Source: Rapidithrix thailandica
GTDB lineage: Bacteria > Bacteroidota > Bacteroidia > Cytophagales > Flammeovirgaceae
Assembly: GCF_039710355.1 (NCBI RefSeq)
Contig: NZ_JBDKWZ010000009.1
Location: 186,001-250,000 of the forward strand
DNA: 64,000 nucleotides
Reading direction: 5' to 3'
The notes below the pieces were generated by a model, which saw nothing but the letters and a program-made list of their open reading frames with translations, was not told where the DNA came from and searched no databases. A program made the position numbers and the translations under genes. Shown here piece by piece: positions 1-8,038 of this stretch; the stretch's first letter is position 1, and each line of letters opens with the position of its first letter.

Positions 1-1
1 G

Positions 2-718
2 CCACACGGAAGCAAAGACAAACAATACGATCAGGCAATGGATCAGGTTTTTGCCGAATTCAAGTCCAGAGGGGTAGAAGAGTTGGTGGTAGACTTACGC
101 TATAATCCGGGTGGAGCACAAACTTCCGCCAATAACTTGGCCAGCTTAATTGCCAAAGGAGTGGATGGAAATTCTATTTTGATGCGCCAAGAGTACAATG
201 ATAACCTGGAGCAGGCATTGAAAGATGAATACGGAGAAGACTTTTTTATTGATAAATTTCAGGTAAAGGAAGAAAATATTGGTGATCAACTCAACCGGGT
301 ATATTTCTTAGTGAGTGGTAACAGTGCCTCCGCCAGCGAGCTGGTGATCAACTGCCTGAAGCCGTATATGACGGTGATTTTGGTAGGAGAAACGACTTAT
401 GGAAAAAATGTGGGTTCGATTACTATCAAAGACGAATCCCAAAAAATCAAATGGGGTATGCAGCCGATTATCGTGAAAACATACAATAGTGCCGGTGATT
501 CCGACTATACCGCAGGCTTTGCACCGAATCCGGGTATGGAAGTGACCGAAGGTCCGCAACTCCATCCTTTCGGAAGTTTGGAAGACCCTCTGTTAGCCAA
601 AGCGGTGTATTCCATTGTTAATTCACCAGCCCGGGTACAAGAACCCAAAAACGCACCCAAGCAATGGGGGACTACCATCGAAAGAAAGCGTGTAAGTCTT
701 AGGGAGCTTTCATTATAA
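2..718 (+). CDS. S41 family C-terminal processing peptidase (3' part; start lies outside the window)
   Basis: The reading frame is open to the left edge, so only the C-terminal part of the protein is here; the ATG at 38 is internal. The S41 core is visible: a VDLRYNPGG block (nt 90-115), a SASASE block carrying the serine nucleophile (nt 320-340) and a TYGKNVGS block carrying the general-base lysine (nt 395-420). S41 (Tsp/CtpA/tricorn-like) enzymes are serine/lysine endopeptidases, usually exported. In Bacteroidota many are lipoproteins, but the N-terminus that would show this is missing. It is followed by a strong terminator and so ends its transcript. Substrate unknown. Confidence 0.9.
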   Translation, partial: PHGSKDKQYDQAMDQVFAEFKSRGVEELVVDLRYNPGGAQTSANNLASLIAKGVDGNSILMRQEYNDNLEQALKDEYGEDFFIDKFQVKEENIGDQLNRVYFLVSGNSASASELVINCLKPYMTVILVGETTYGKNVGSITIKDESQKIKWGMQPIIVKTYNSAGDSDYTAGFAPNPGMEVTEGPQLHPFGSLEDPLLAKAVYSIVNSPARVQEPKNAPKQWGTTIERKRVSLRELSL

Positions 719-752
719 GACGATTTTACATGCATTAGAAATAATTGTTGTG

Positions 753-787
753 AACAAGCCCAGGTAAAATTCTGGGCTTGTTTGGTT
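753..787 (+). terminator. Rho-independent terminator after the S41 peptidase
   Basis: A perfect 11-bp stem (753-763 with 772-782, arm AACAAGCCCAG) has an 8-nt loop, with a T-rich stretch at its 3' side. It lies 35 nt after the peptidase stop codon. Confidence 0.8.
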
Positions 788-842
788 TATAATTTTCTCA
801 ATACTAAGTTTATTAAAACGAAAAACATAAACTTCAGTACTT

Positions 843-1607
843 ATGGATCAAGATCAACTAAATAGTCGAAGAGGATTTCTCAAAAAGGCCACTGTAGCAG
901 GTGCCGTGTCCGTGGCCATTCCCAATATCATTTCTTCTGTTTATGCCAATACTCAAGCTAAAAAAGTAAGTTTATCCCAAGGAGGCACGGTGCTTTTTCA
1001 AGGGGATTCCATCACAGATGCCGGCCGGAACCGAGACAATACGAAATACAATGATAGCAACTCCCTGGGCTCCGGTTATGCCTTGCTGGCTGCTTCTTCT
1101 TTGCTCCACAGTCATCCGGAAAAGGATTTGAAAGTATTCAATAAAGGGATCAGTGGGAACAAGGTGTTTCAATTGGCAGAACGTTGGGAAACAGACTGTT
1201 TGGATTTACAACCTCATGTCCTTAGCATATTGATTGGGGTAAATGATTTCTGGCATACATTGACCAATAATTATAAAGGAACCATTGAAACGTATCGGAA
1301 TGATTTGATAGCTTTATTGGAAAGGACGAAAGAGAAATTACCGGATGTACAGTTGATTATCGGGGAGCCTTTTGCCGTCAAAGGCATCCGGGCGGTGGAT
1401 GATAGCTGGTATCCGGCTTTTGATGAATACAGGGCAGCAGCCAGGGAGATTGCCGGGCGGTTCAATGCGGTATTTATCCCTTACCAAAGCATTTTCGATA
1501 AGGCTCAAAAAGAAGCCCCTGGCGTATATTGGACACACGATGGGGTTCATCCCTCTTTGGCCGGAGCAGAGTTGATGGCCCAGGCCTGGTTGAAGGCGGT
1601 GAGGTAA
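843..1607 (+). CDS. Tat-exported SGNH/GDSL-family hydrolase
   Basis: The 254-aa product starts with a twin-arginine signal (SRRGFLKK at residues 8-15, then a hydrophobic stretch to about residue 35), so it should be exported folded. SGNH blocks are in order: GDS with nucleophile Ser56, Gly105 in GISGN, Asn134 in GVND, and the C-terminal DGVH with Asp233 and His236. Family members are esterases/lipases or carbohydrate deacetylases. The compact single-domain form resembles rhamnogalacturonan-acetylesterase-like and lysophospholipase-like members, but the sequence does not settle the substrate. It is a single-gene transcript between two terminators. Confidence 0.87.
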   Translation: MDQDQLNSRRGFLKKATVAGAVSVAIPNIISSVYANTQAKKVSLSQGGTVLFQGDSITDAGRNRDNTKYNDSNSLGSGYALLAASSLLHSHPEKDLKVFNKGISGNKVFQLAERWETDCLDLQPHVLSILIGVNDFWHTLTNNYKGTIETYRNDLIALLERTKEKLPDVQLIIGEPFAVKGIRAVDDSWYPAFDEYRAAAREIAGRFNAVFIPYQSIFDKAQKEAPGVYWTHDGVHPSLAGAELMAQAWLKAVR

Positions 1608-1635
1608 TACAACTTAATTTAATCTCGAAACTCTT

Positions 1636-1677
1636 AACTCCAAAAGCCACCTTGCCATTAGGGTGGCTTTTGGAGTT
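1636..1677. terminator. Bidirectional terminator between convergent genes
   Basis: A perfect 16-bp inverted repeat (1636-1651 with 1662-1677) with a 10-nt loop lies between the SGNH hydrolase (+) and kbl (-). Both ends are A/T rich, so it can stop transcription from either side. Confidence 0.82.
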
Positions 1678-1688
1678 AATGAATGGTT

Positions 1689-2885
1689 TTATCTCAACAC
1701 GCCTAATTCTTTTCCAACTTCGGTGAATGCTTGGATGGCTTTGTCCAGGTGTTCTTTTTCGTGAACAGCCGAAATTTGTACCCGGATTCTCGCTTTGCCT
1801 TTTGGCACTACCGGATAGTAGAAGCCAATAACATAGATACCTTTTTCCAATAATTTTTCGGCAAATTGCTGAGAAAGAGGCGCATCGTAAAGCATGATGG
1901 GCGTAATAGGATGTTCGCCAGGAGTAATGTCAAATCCGGCAGCCGTCATTTGCTCACGGAAATACTTGGTGTTGGTTTCCAGTTTGTCTCTCAACTCGGT
2001 GGAAGCGGTCAGTAAATCCAATACCTTGATAGAAGCACCGACAATGGAAGGAGCGACAGTATTTGAAAACAAATAGGGTCTGGAGCGTTGGCGCAAGAGG
2101 TCTACAATTTCTTTCCGGGCAGCCGTAAATCCTCCGGATGCACCACCTAATGCTTTGCCTAAGGTACCGGTGATAATATCGATTCGGCCCATTACATCGC
2201 AATGTTCGTGTACTCCTCTACCGGTTTTTCCCATAAAGCCAGTGCTATGGCATTCATCCGACATTACCAAGGCCCCGTATTTATCTGCCAGGTCACAGAT
2301 TTTATCCAGTTGGGCAATGGTACCGTCCATAGAGAAAACGCCATCGGTTACAATGATTTTTTGCTTGGCTCCGGCAGCATCCGCTTCTTTTAATTTCGTT
2401 TCCAAATCGTCCATATTGTTATGCAAGAAGCGGAAACGTTTTGCTTTACACAAGCGTACCCCATCGATGATCGAAGCATGATTTAATTCATCGGAAATGA
2501 TGGCATCGTCAGGGCCTAAGAGGGGTTCGAAGATACCGCCATTGGCATCAAAAGCCGCAGCATATAAAATTGTATCTTCCATGCCCAGGAATTCGGAAAT
2601 CTTATCTTCCAGGGTTTTGTGAATATCTTGTGTACCGCAAATAAACCGTACTGATGACATTCCGTAACCGTGCGTATCGATGGCTGCTTTAGCCGCTTCT
2701 ACAACTGCCGGGTGAGAAGAAAGTCCCAAATAGTTATTGGCGCAAAAGTTAATAACTTTTTTTCCATCTGCCAGGCTTATTTCGGCCCCTTGAGGAGAAG
2801 TGATGATTCGTTCACTTTTGTACAATCCGGCTTCTTTAATGTCCGCAATTTCTTTTTCCAGAACAGGTTTAAATTGGTCAAACAT
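1689..2885 (-). CDS. kbl: Glycine C-acetyltransferase (2-amino-3-ketobutyrate CoA ligase)
   Basis: This 398-aa alpha-oxoamine synthase (fold type I PLP enzyme) has the usual Kbl length. Family signatures are NFCANNYLGLSSHP near residue 45, the PLP-aspartate segment SDECHSTGFMGKTGRG, and the Schiff-base lysine in GTLGKALGGASGG. Kbl interconverts glycine plus acetyl-CoA with 2-amino-3-ketobutyrate, normally the second step of threonine breakdown after Tdh. No tdh is nearby; instead it is the last of six same-strand genes that appear to end in glycine (see 3114-9391). A 228-nt gap separates it from the aldehyde dehydrogenase gene, so it may also have its own promoter. Related AONS (BioF) is the main alternative, but the sequence fits Kbl better. 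Confidence 0.93.
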   Translation of the reverse strand: MFDQFKPVLEKEIADIKEAGLYKSERIITSPQGAEISLADGKKVINFCANNYLGLSSHPAVVEAAKAAIDTHGYGMSSVRFICGTQDIHKTLEDKISEFLGMEDTILYAAAFDANGGIFEPLLGPDDAIISDELNHASIIDGVRLCKAKRFRFLHNNMDDLETKLKEADAAGAKQKIIVTDGVFSMDGTIAQLDKICDLADKYGALVMSDECHSTGFMGKTGRGVHEHCDVMGRIDIITGTLGKALGGASGGFTAARKEIVDLLRQRSRPYLFSNTVAPSIVGASIKVLDLLTASTELRDKLETNTKYFREQMTAAGFDITPGEHPITPIMLYDAPLSQQFAEKLLEKGIYVIGFYYPVVPKGKARIRVQISAVHEKEHLDKAIQAFTEVGKELGVLR

Positions 2886-3113
2886 TTCTTGATCGGTTAA
2901 ATGATTAAGTTTCTTTTATTCGTTATCTGTATGAATAGCACAAAGATAAAAACTTGCGTTAGAAAGCAATTATCGGGGGCGTGTCATGCTCATAGCAGGG
3001 AGGATTTTTTAATCTCTATTTTCTATTGATACTTTCTATGAAAACTAATGAAGTGTGCAGTGCTCCATCACCACACACTTCACAATGATTGAAAAATAAG
3101 CTATCGCAACCTT

Positions 3114-4481
3114 TTAGCTGTTTCTCAGATGATAGCCCTTGGGCTTAGTAAATGCCCGGATTCCCAGATGGGAGAGAGTGGCACCCAGGCCGGAATGCCG
3201 CCTTCCGGACCAGGGCAGACGGGGGCTCACACGGTCACAACAATTCCAATAAGCGGAGCCGCTGTCGAGTTGGGCGAGAAGTTTTTCGGCTCTGGCCGTA
3301 TCCTGGGTGTAGACCCCGGTCGTCAATCCGTACTCAGTATCTTGCATCAAGGCGAGGGCTTCTTCATCGCTACTTACTTTTTGAATGCCGATAATGGGCC
3401 CGAAAGATTCTTCCCGCATCACCAGCATGGAAGCATTGACATTTACCAATACGGTAGGGGCAAAGTAATAACCCTTTCTGTCCAACGCTTTGCCTCCTGT
3501 AAGCAGTTGCGCCCCTTTGTCCAAAGCATCTTGCACCTGGTTTTCCAGCACGGAGATTTGCTCCTTTCGGGTCAAGGGGCCTACATACACACCTGTTTCT
3601 TCCGGGTTACCGATCTTATAGGATTTGACTTCTTCGGTAAAAGCATTTACAAAATCTTCATAGACTTTTTCATGTACATAAATCCGCTCTACGGAACAGC
3701 AACTTTGCCCATTGTTATAAAAGGCCCCATCGGCTATTCCCCGGGCTATGCCTGGAATGTTTTCATTGCTGTCCAGTACGTACACGGGGTCTTTGCCGCC
3801 TAGTTCCAACTGGCAAGGAACCATTTTGGAAGCTACTTTTTCGTAAATGTACTTTCCGGTTTTGTAAGAGCCGGTAAAGAAATAACCGTCCAAAGGCAAT
3901 GATAAGAGTGTTTCTCCGGCTTCCTTTCCACCGATGATGACTTGAAAAACTTCTTCGGGTACTCCGGCCTGATGGAGCAGTTTACCAATCTCCAGGCCGG
4001 TAAGAGTGGTGAATTCCGAGGGCTTGTACAGCACAGCATTTCCGGCTATCAGTCCGGGAACAAATACATTCACCCCGACCAGATAAGGATAATTCCAGGC
4101 GGAGATATTGGCGATCACGCCTAAAGATTCGTAAGCGATTTTTTCTTCCAAACCAGGTTCTTTCCATACTGTTTCGGGGTTTAGGTAATTCGCTGAATTT
4201 TCCAGAAAAAACTCGATCCTGCCCCGTGCCCCGTTGATTTCATTATAGGCTTGGGCCAAAGGCTTGCCCATTTCCCGGGTTAGAATTTCCCCCAGTGATT
4301 GTTTGTATTCAGCCAGTAATTCGTAAAATTTACGGAGGACTTCAATTCTGTCAGTCAGGGTAAACTGAGCCCAGCTTTTTTGTGCTTGCCGGGCTTTTTC
4401 AAATTTTGTCTGGATTTGAGTACTGTTGTCCTCATCCAGATGGGCAATGAGTTCTTCAGTTGCCGGATTTATAATTTGCAT
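3114..4481 (-). CDS. NAD(P)-dependent aldehyde dehydrogenase, predicted to oxidise a gamma-glutamyl amino-aldehyde
   Basis: The 455-aa protein has full ALDH features: the oxyanion Asn130 in AWNYP, the general base Glu226 in ELGGK and the catalytic cysteine in NNGQSCC (Cys261). At about 455 residues it is on the short side, similar to succinate-semialdehyde-dehydrogenase-like members. By position it should do the PuuC-like step, turning the aldehyde made by the adjacent iron alcohol dehydrogenase into an acid while the gamma-glutamyl group is still attached. It lies 100 nt downstream of the amide-hydrolase gene on the same strand. The substrate is inferred from neighbours, not from the sequence itself. 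Confidence 0.88.
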   Translation of the reverse strand: MQIINPATEELIAHLDEDNSTQIQTKFEKARQAQKSWAQFTLTDRIEVLRKFYELLAEYKQSLGEILTREMGKPLAQAYNEINGARGRIEFFLENSANYLNPETVWKEPGLEEKIAYESLGVIANISAWNYPYLVGVNVFVPGLIAGNAVLYKPSEFTTLTGLEIGKLLHQAGVPEEVFQVIIGGKEAGETLLSLPLDGYFFTGSYKTGKYIYEKVASKMVPCQLELGGKDPVYVLDSNENIPGIARGIADGAFYNNGQSCCSVERIYVHEKVYEDFVNAFTEEVKSYKIGNPEETGVYVGPLTRKEQISVLENQVQDALDKGAQLLTGGKALDRKGYYFAPTVLVNVNASMLVMREESFGPIIGIQKVSSDEEALALMQDTEYGLTTGVYTQDTARAEKLLAQLDSGSAYWNCCDRVSPRLPWSGRRHSGLGATLSHLGIRAFTKPKGYHLRNS

Positions 4482-4581
4482 AAGTGTTTGTCCTTTTTTG
4501 TGATAACATTCAATGATCTTAATTTTTCTCTAACAGGAACAGTTTTATGAGAGACTTTAGAATGACAAACTGTTTCTTTAT

Positions 4582-5331
4582 TTACATCCCACAATGGCTT
4601 AAAAAGTGCTTGTACAGTACATTTTCATCCAACAATGGCGTGGTGGAATTAGGCGTAAATTCAGGGTGCCATTGTACGCCTAATACTTTGCCCTCCTGAG
4701 CCCCGGTCCAGCAAAAGGCTTCCACCAGTTGGTCCGGGAGGCTATAGGCGAGCACGTCCAGATCTTTCCCCAGGGATTTGACCGCCTGATGATGTACCGA
4801 GTTGACCATCGCTTTTTCCTTTCCGGGATAGAGACTGGACAGTAACTTGTCTTTTACCAAAGCAACTTCATGATGTACCTGGTCATATTGTATGGCATCG
4901 CGGTGTTGCCGGGCTTCGGGGGCTTGTGTGGCGATATCCTGATAAAGACATCCTCCGAAAAAAACATTCATCAGTTGAAAACCCCGGCAAATACCAAAGA
5001 TGGGTTTTTCGTGCTTCATGGCATATTCCATAATTTTCAACTCATAGGTATCCCGGTAAGCATCGCCCTTCCAGCGACCGTTGAGAATAGGCGCTTCCCC
5101 ATAGGTTTGTGGAGCCAGATCGGAGCCCCCCTGAAAGACAAAACCGTCCATTTCGGATAGAAAATTTTCCAAGGCCTTACCTTCCAGATCGGGGATCAGC
5201 CAAGGCATTACCTCTTCCCGGGCCAGGTAGCGGGCCATGTCCCGCTCCAGGTAGCAAAGGTGCTTGGGGCCGAATACCGTCCGCTCCACATCCGGGTACA
5301 TCAGACAAGAAGATACACCGATTTTGATCAT
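4582..5331 (-). CDS. PuuD-like gamma-glutamyl amide hydrolase (class I glutamine amidotransferase, peptidase C26)
   Basis: This 249-aa stand-alone class I amidotransferase-fold hydrolase has the nucleophile Cys115 in GICRG and the His222/Glu224 dyad in VQWHPEF. The numbering is nearly the same as E. coli PuuD (Cys114, His222, Glu224), which splits gamma-glutamyl-GABA into glutamate and GABA. Here it should release glutamate from the oxidised gamma-glutamyl intermediate. Its ATG overlaps the TGA of the upstream dehydrogenase gene by 4 nt (ATGA, 5328-5331), indicating translational coupling. Family enzymes can accept several gamma-glutamyl amides, so gamma-glutamylglycine is a plausible substrate. 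Confidence 0.9.
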   Translation of the reverse strand: MIKIGVSSCLMYPDVERTVFGPKHLCYLERDMARYLAREEVMPWLIPDLEGKALENFLSEMDGFVFQGGSDLAPQTYGEAPILNGRWKGDAYRDTYELKIMEYAMKHEKPIFGICRGFQLMNVFFGGCLYQDIATQAPEARQHRDAIQYDQVHHEVALVKDKLLSSLYPGKEKAMVNSVHHQAVKSLGKDLDVLAYSLPDQLVEAFCWTGAQEGKVLGVQWHPEFTPNSTTPLLDENVLYKHFLSHCGM

Positions 5332-6479
5332 AATGCTTTCAGATATAGTTGTTTGAAATCTTCCCGGGTCACCGGTTTGGGGTTGTTCGGATGGCAGAAA
5401 TCCGCCTCTGCCAAGTCGGCCAGGGTTTCTATATGTTCCGGTTTTACGCCTTGTGAACTTAACTTGGCAGGCAAGCCCAGGCGGTCATTCAATTGGAAAA
5501 GATGTTCTACTACTTTTTTGCTGTCGGGCTGTTCGATGCCGAGGGCTTGTCCCATGGTAACGAATCGGTCTTCCAAACCCTCGCTGTTAAATTCCATGCC
5601 GTAAGGCAAACAAATGGCGTTAGCCAGCCCATGGTGAGTATCCAAGAGAGAAGAGAGGGGGTGGGCCAGGGAGTGAACGACCCCCAATCCTTTTTGAAAA
5701 GCGACCGCGCCCATCAAGGAAGCCAGGAGCATTTTGCTGCGGGAAACATCGTCCGGCTGTTTTACAGCCTGTTCCAGAGAGCTGGCAATGAGTTTGATCC
5801 CTTCCAGGGCAATCCCATCGGCCATGGGGTGAAAACCCTTGGCCAGGTAGGCTTCCATGTTATGTGTGAGGGCATCCATACCGGTAGCAGCGGTCACGAA
5901 AGGAGGCAGATCGAAGGTGAGGGCCGGATCGGCAAAGACGATTTTGGCCAAAAGTTTCGGAGAGAATAAAATCCGTTTTCGTTTGGTATCGTCTTCGGAG
6001 ATGATGGCACTTCGCCCGACTTCACTGCCCGTGCCAGCGGTAGTAGGTACGGTAATAAAGTAGGGAACCTCTCCGGTAATGTATTGATCGCCTCCGATCA
6101 GATCGTCATAGTCAAACAAATCGCGGTGGTGGTGAATGCGCAAGGCAATCGCCCTTGCCACATCCAAAGCTGCTCCACCCCCAATACCTACGATGGCGTC
6201 ACATTGATTTTCTTGAAAAGCTTCCCCTCCCTTAAGAACATCTGACTTGACAGGGTTTTTAGATACACCGTGATAAACCTCCGGCCTTAAACCTTGAGAT
6301 GAAAGATCTGAGACAATTTTTTTGAAGAAGTCTAAGCTTGCAATCACCGGATCGGTGACGAGCAAAGGTTGTTGCAATTGTTGGGTTTTTAAATGAGGGC
6401 CAAGTTCTTGTATGGCTCCGATTCCAAACCGTACCACGGTAGGAAAGTTGTACTGATGGATTTTGTGAAAATCAGTCAT
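5328..6479 (-). CDS. Iron-containing (group III) alcohol dehydrogenase
   Basis: The 383-aa protein has the NAD(P)-binding GIGGGAALD block (residues 98-106). All four metal ligands are present with the same spacing as in E. coli FucO: Asp202, His206, His269 and His283 (FucO 196, 200, 263, 277). The family oxidises or reduces alcohols and aldehydes. Its presence beside a gamma-glutamyl amide ligase and hydrolase is the main departure from the Puu putrescine set, where an FAD oxidase (PuuB) does the oxidation. It implies that the glutamylated substrate carries a hydroxyl group. It is 98 nt downstream of the ligase gene and overlaps the hydrolase gene by 4 nt. Confidence 0.93.
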   Translation of the reverse strand: MTDFHKIHQYNFPTVVRFGIGAIQELGPHLKTQQLQQPLLVTDPVIASLDFFKKIVSDLSSQGLRPEVYHGVSKNPVKSDVLKGGEAFQENQCDAIVGIGGGAALDVARAIALRIHHHRDLFDYDDLIGGDQYITGEVPYFITVPTTAGTGSEVGRSAIISEDDTKRKRILFSPKLLAKIVFADPALTFDLPPFVTAATGMDALTHNMEAYLAKGFHPMADGIALEGIKLIASSLEQAVKQPDDVSRSKMLLASLMGAVAFQKGLGVVHSLAHPLSSLLDTHHGLANAICLPYGMEFNSEGLEDRFVTMGQALGIEQPDSKKVVEHLFQLNDRLGLPAKLSSQGVKPEHIETLADLAEADFCHPNNPKPVTREDFKQLYLKAL

Positions 6480-6577
6480 AGAAGTTTACAATGATTAGTG
6501 GGTATTGATTTTTATTTTAATAAACCTTGGCAAGGAGAAATAATTAGCGATGCTATACGCTCCCTTTGGCTATTTTC

Positions 6578-7936
6578 TTATATGATTTCAAAGTAGCGTT
6601 TCAGTTCCCAATCGGTCACTACTTGGGCAAATTGCCGCCATTCCCACTCACGGGTGCGAACAAAATGATCGATAAACTCCTCTCCGAATAATTCCCGGGA
6701 GATTTCCGAGTTTTTCATGGCTTGAGTCGCTTCGTTAAGGTTTTTGGGTAAGGTGCCATGGCGAAAGTCTTCATACCCATTGCCTATGGTTTGAGGTTGC
6801 TCGAGCTTTAATTTATGTTGAATTCCGTATAAGCCACTGGCCAGACAGGCCGCCATTGCCAGGTAGGGGTTGGAGTCGGAGCCTACCACCCGGGTTTCGA
6901 GGCGTGAAGCTTTTTTACTTCCGTTCAATGTGCGTAAGGCGGTAGTCCGGTTGTCACATCCCCAAGTCAATGTAGTAGGGGCCCAAGCTCCTTCTACCAA
7001 GCGTTTATAGCTGTTGATGGTAGGTGCGTAAAAAGGCAAAATATGAGGAAGGCAATACAATTGACCCGCTACATAGTGTTTCATCAACTCAGACATACCA
7101 TGCGTATCCGACTCATCATAAAAGAGGTTTCTTTTCTGACCGGCATCCCAGAGGCTTTGGTGTACGTGCCCGCTGCATCCCGGTAATTGCTCATTCCATT
7201 TAGCCATAAAACTGGCCATAATTCCATGACGGTAGGCGATTTCTTTGGTTCCGGTTTTAAATAACACCGCCCGGTCAGCAGCCTCTATAATTCCTGAATA
7301 CATAATGGCGGCTTCGTAAACCCCTGGCCCGGTTTCGGTGTGTAATCCTTCCAAAGGCACATTAAATTTTTCTAATTGGTCAAATAAGTCATTGAAAAAG
7401 GCTCCTTTCAAAGAACTTCTTAATATTGAGTAGCCAAACATGCCCGGGGTTATCGGACGAATATCCCGAAACTGCTTTTCTTGTAAACTATCCGGAGTTT
7501 CTTGAAAGTTAAACCATTCGAACTCTTGCGAAAAGGTGGGTGTAAATCCCGCTTCTTCTGCACGCTTATTTATTTTTTTGAGCAAATTTCTGGGGCATAT
7601 GGGAGATGGAGTACCGTGGATGTCTGCAAATTCACCTAAAAAGAAAGGAAGCTCATTTTCCCAGGGAACTTTTCGAAACGTGGCTAAATCCAGACGGGCC
7701 TCCGCATCCGGATAGCCTGTATGCCAACCTGTGTATTGGGCATTGTCATAAGCAACATCAGCGGCATCCCAACCGAATACCACATCGCAAAATCCAAATC
7801 CTCCTTCGATTATTGAGAGGAATTTTTCTTTTCGAATGACTTTGCCTCGTAAAATTCCGTCAATATCGGTGATAGCCAGTTTTACTTTTCCGGAAGGGTG
7901 ATTCTTGATATATTCTATAATTTGTTGTTGATCCAT
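6578..7936 (-). CDS. Glutamine-synthetase-family gamma-glutamyl amide ligase (PuuA/GlnA4-like)
   Basis: The 452-aa protein is of type I glutamine synthetase fold. Expected metal and substrate residues are present: Glu138/Glu140 (QEFEWF), Glu201 and Glu208 (HTETGPGVYEAA), His257 (GCSGHVH), Arg330 (DNRTTALR) and Glu347 (SRLETR). The C-terminus lacks an obvious adenylylation tyrosine segment. The divergence from housekeeping GlnA and the neighbouring PuuD-like hydrolase, ALDH and permease point to an ATP-dependent gamma-glutamyl-amine ligase. With an alcohol dehydrogenase in the cluster, ethanolamine is the favoured amine. Putrescine or another amino alcohol remains possible. Confidence 0.88.
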   Translation of the reverse strand: MDQQQIIEYIKNHPSGKVKLAITDIDGILRGKVIRKEKFLSIIEGGFGFCDVVFGWDAADVAYDNAQYTGWHTGYPDAEARLDLATFRKVPWENELPFFLGEFADIHGTPSPICPRNLLKKINKRAEEAGFTPTFSQEFEWFNFQETPDSLQEKQFRDIRPITPGMFGYSILRSSLKGAFFNDLFDQLEKFNVPLEGLHTETGPGVYEAAIMYSGIIEAADRAVLFKTGTKEIAYRHGIMASFMAKWNEQLPGCSGHVHQSLWDAGQKRNLFYDESDTHGMSELMKHYVAGQLYCLPHILPFYAPTINSYKRLVEGAWAPTTLTWGCDNRTTALRTLNGSKKASRLETRVVGSDSNPYLAMAACLASGLYGIQHKLKLEQPQTIGNGYEDFRHGTLPKNLNEATQAMKNSEISRELFGEEFIDHFVRTREWEWRQFAQVVTDWELKRYFEII

Positions 7937-8038
7937 GGTGGGTATTTTTAGATGGCTAAAATTAAAGACCTGAGTTTTGCTACAGAAAGCTATGTTTCTG
8001 TTTTACAATCCAGGCTAAGAAAGAAGTAAGGCGTTGGG

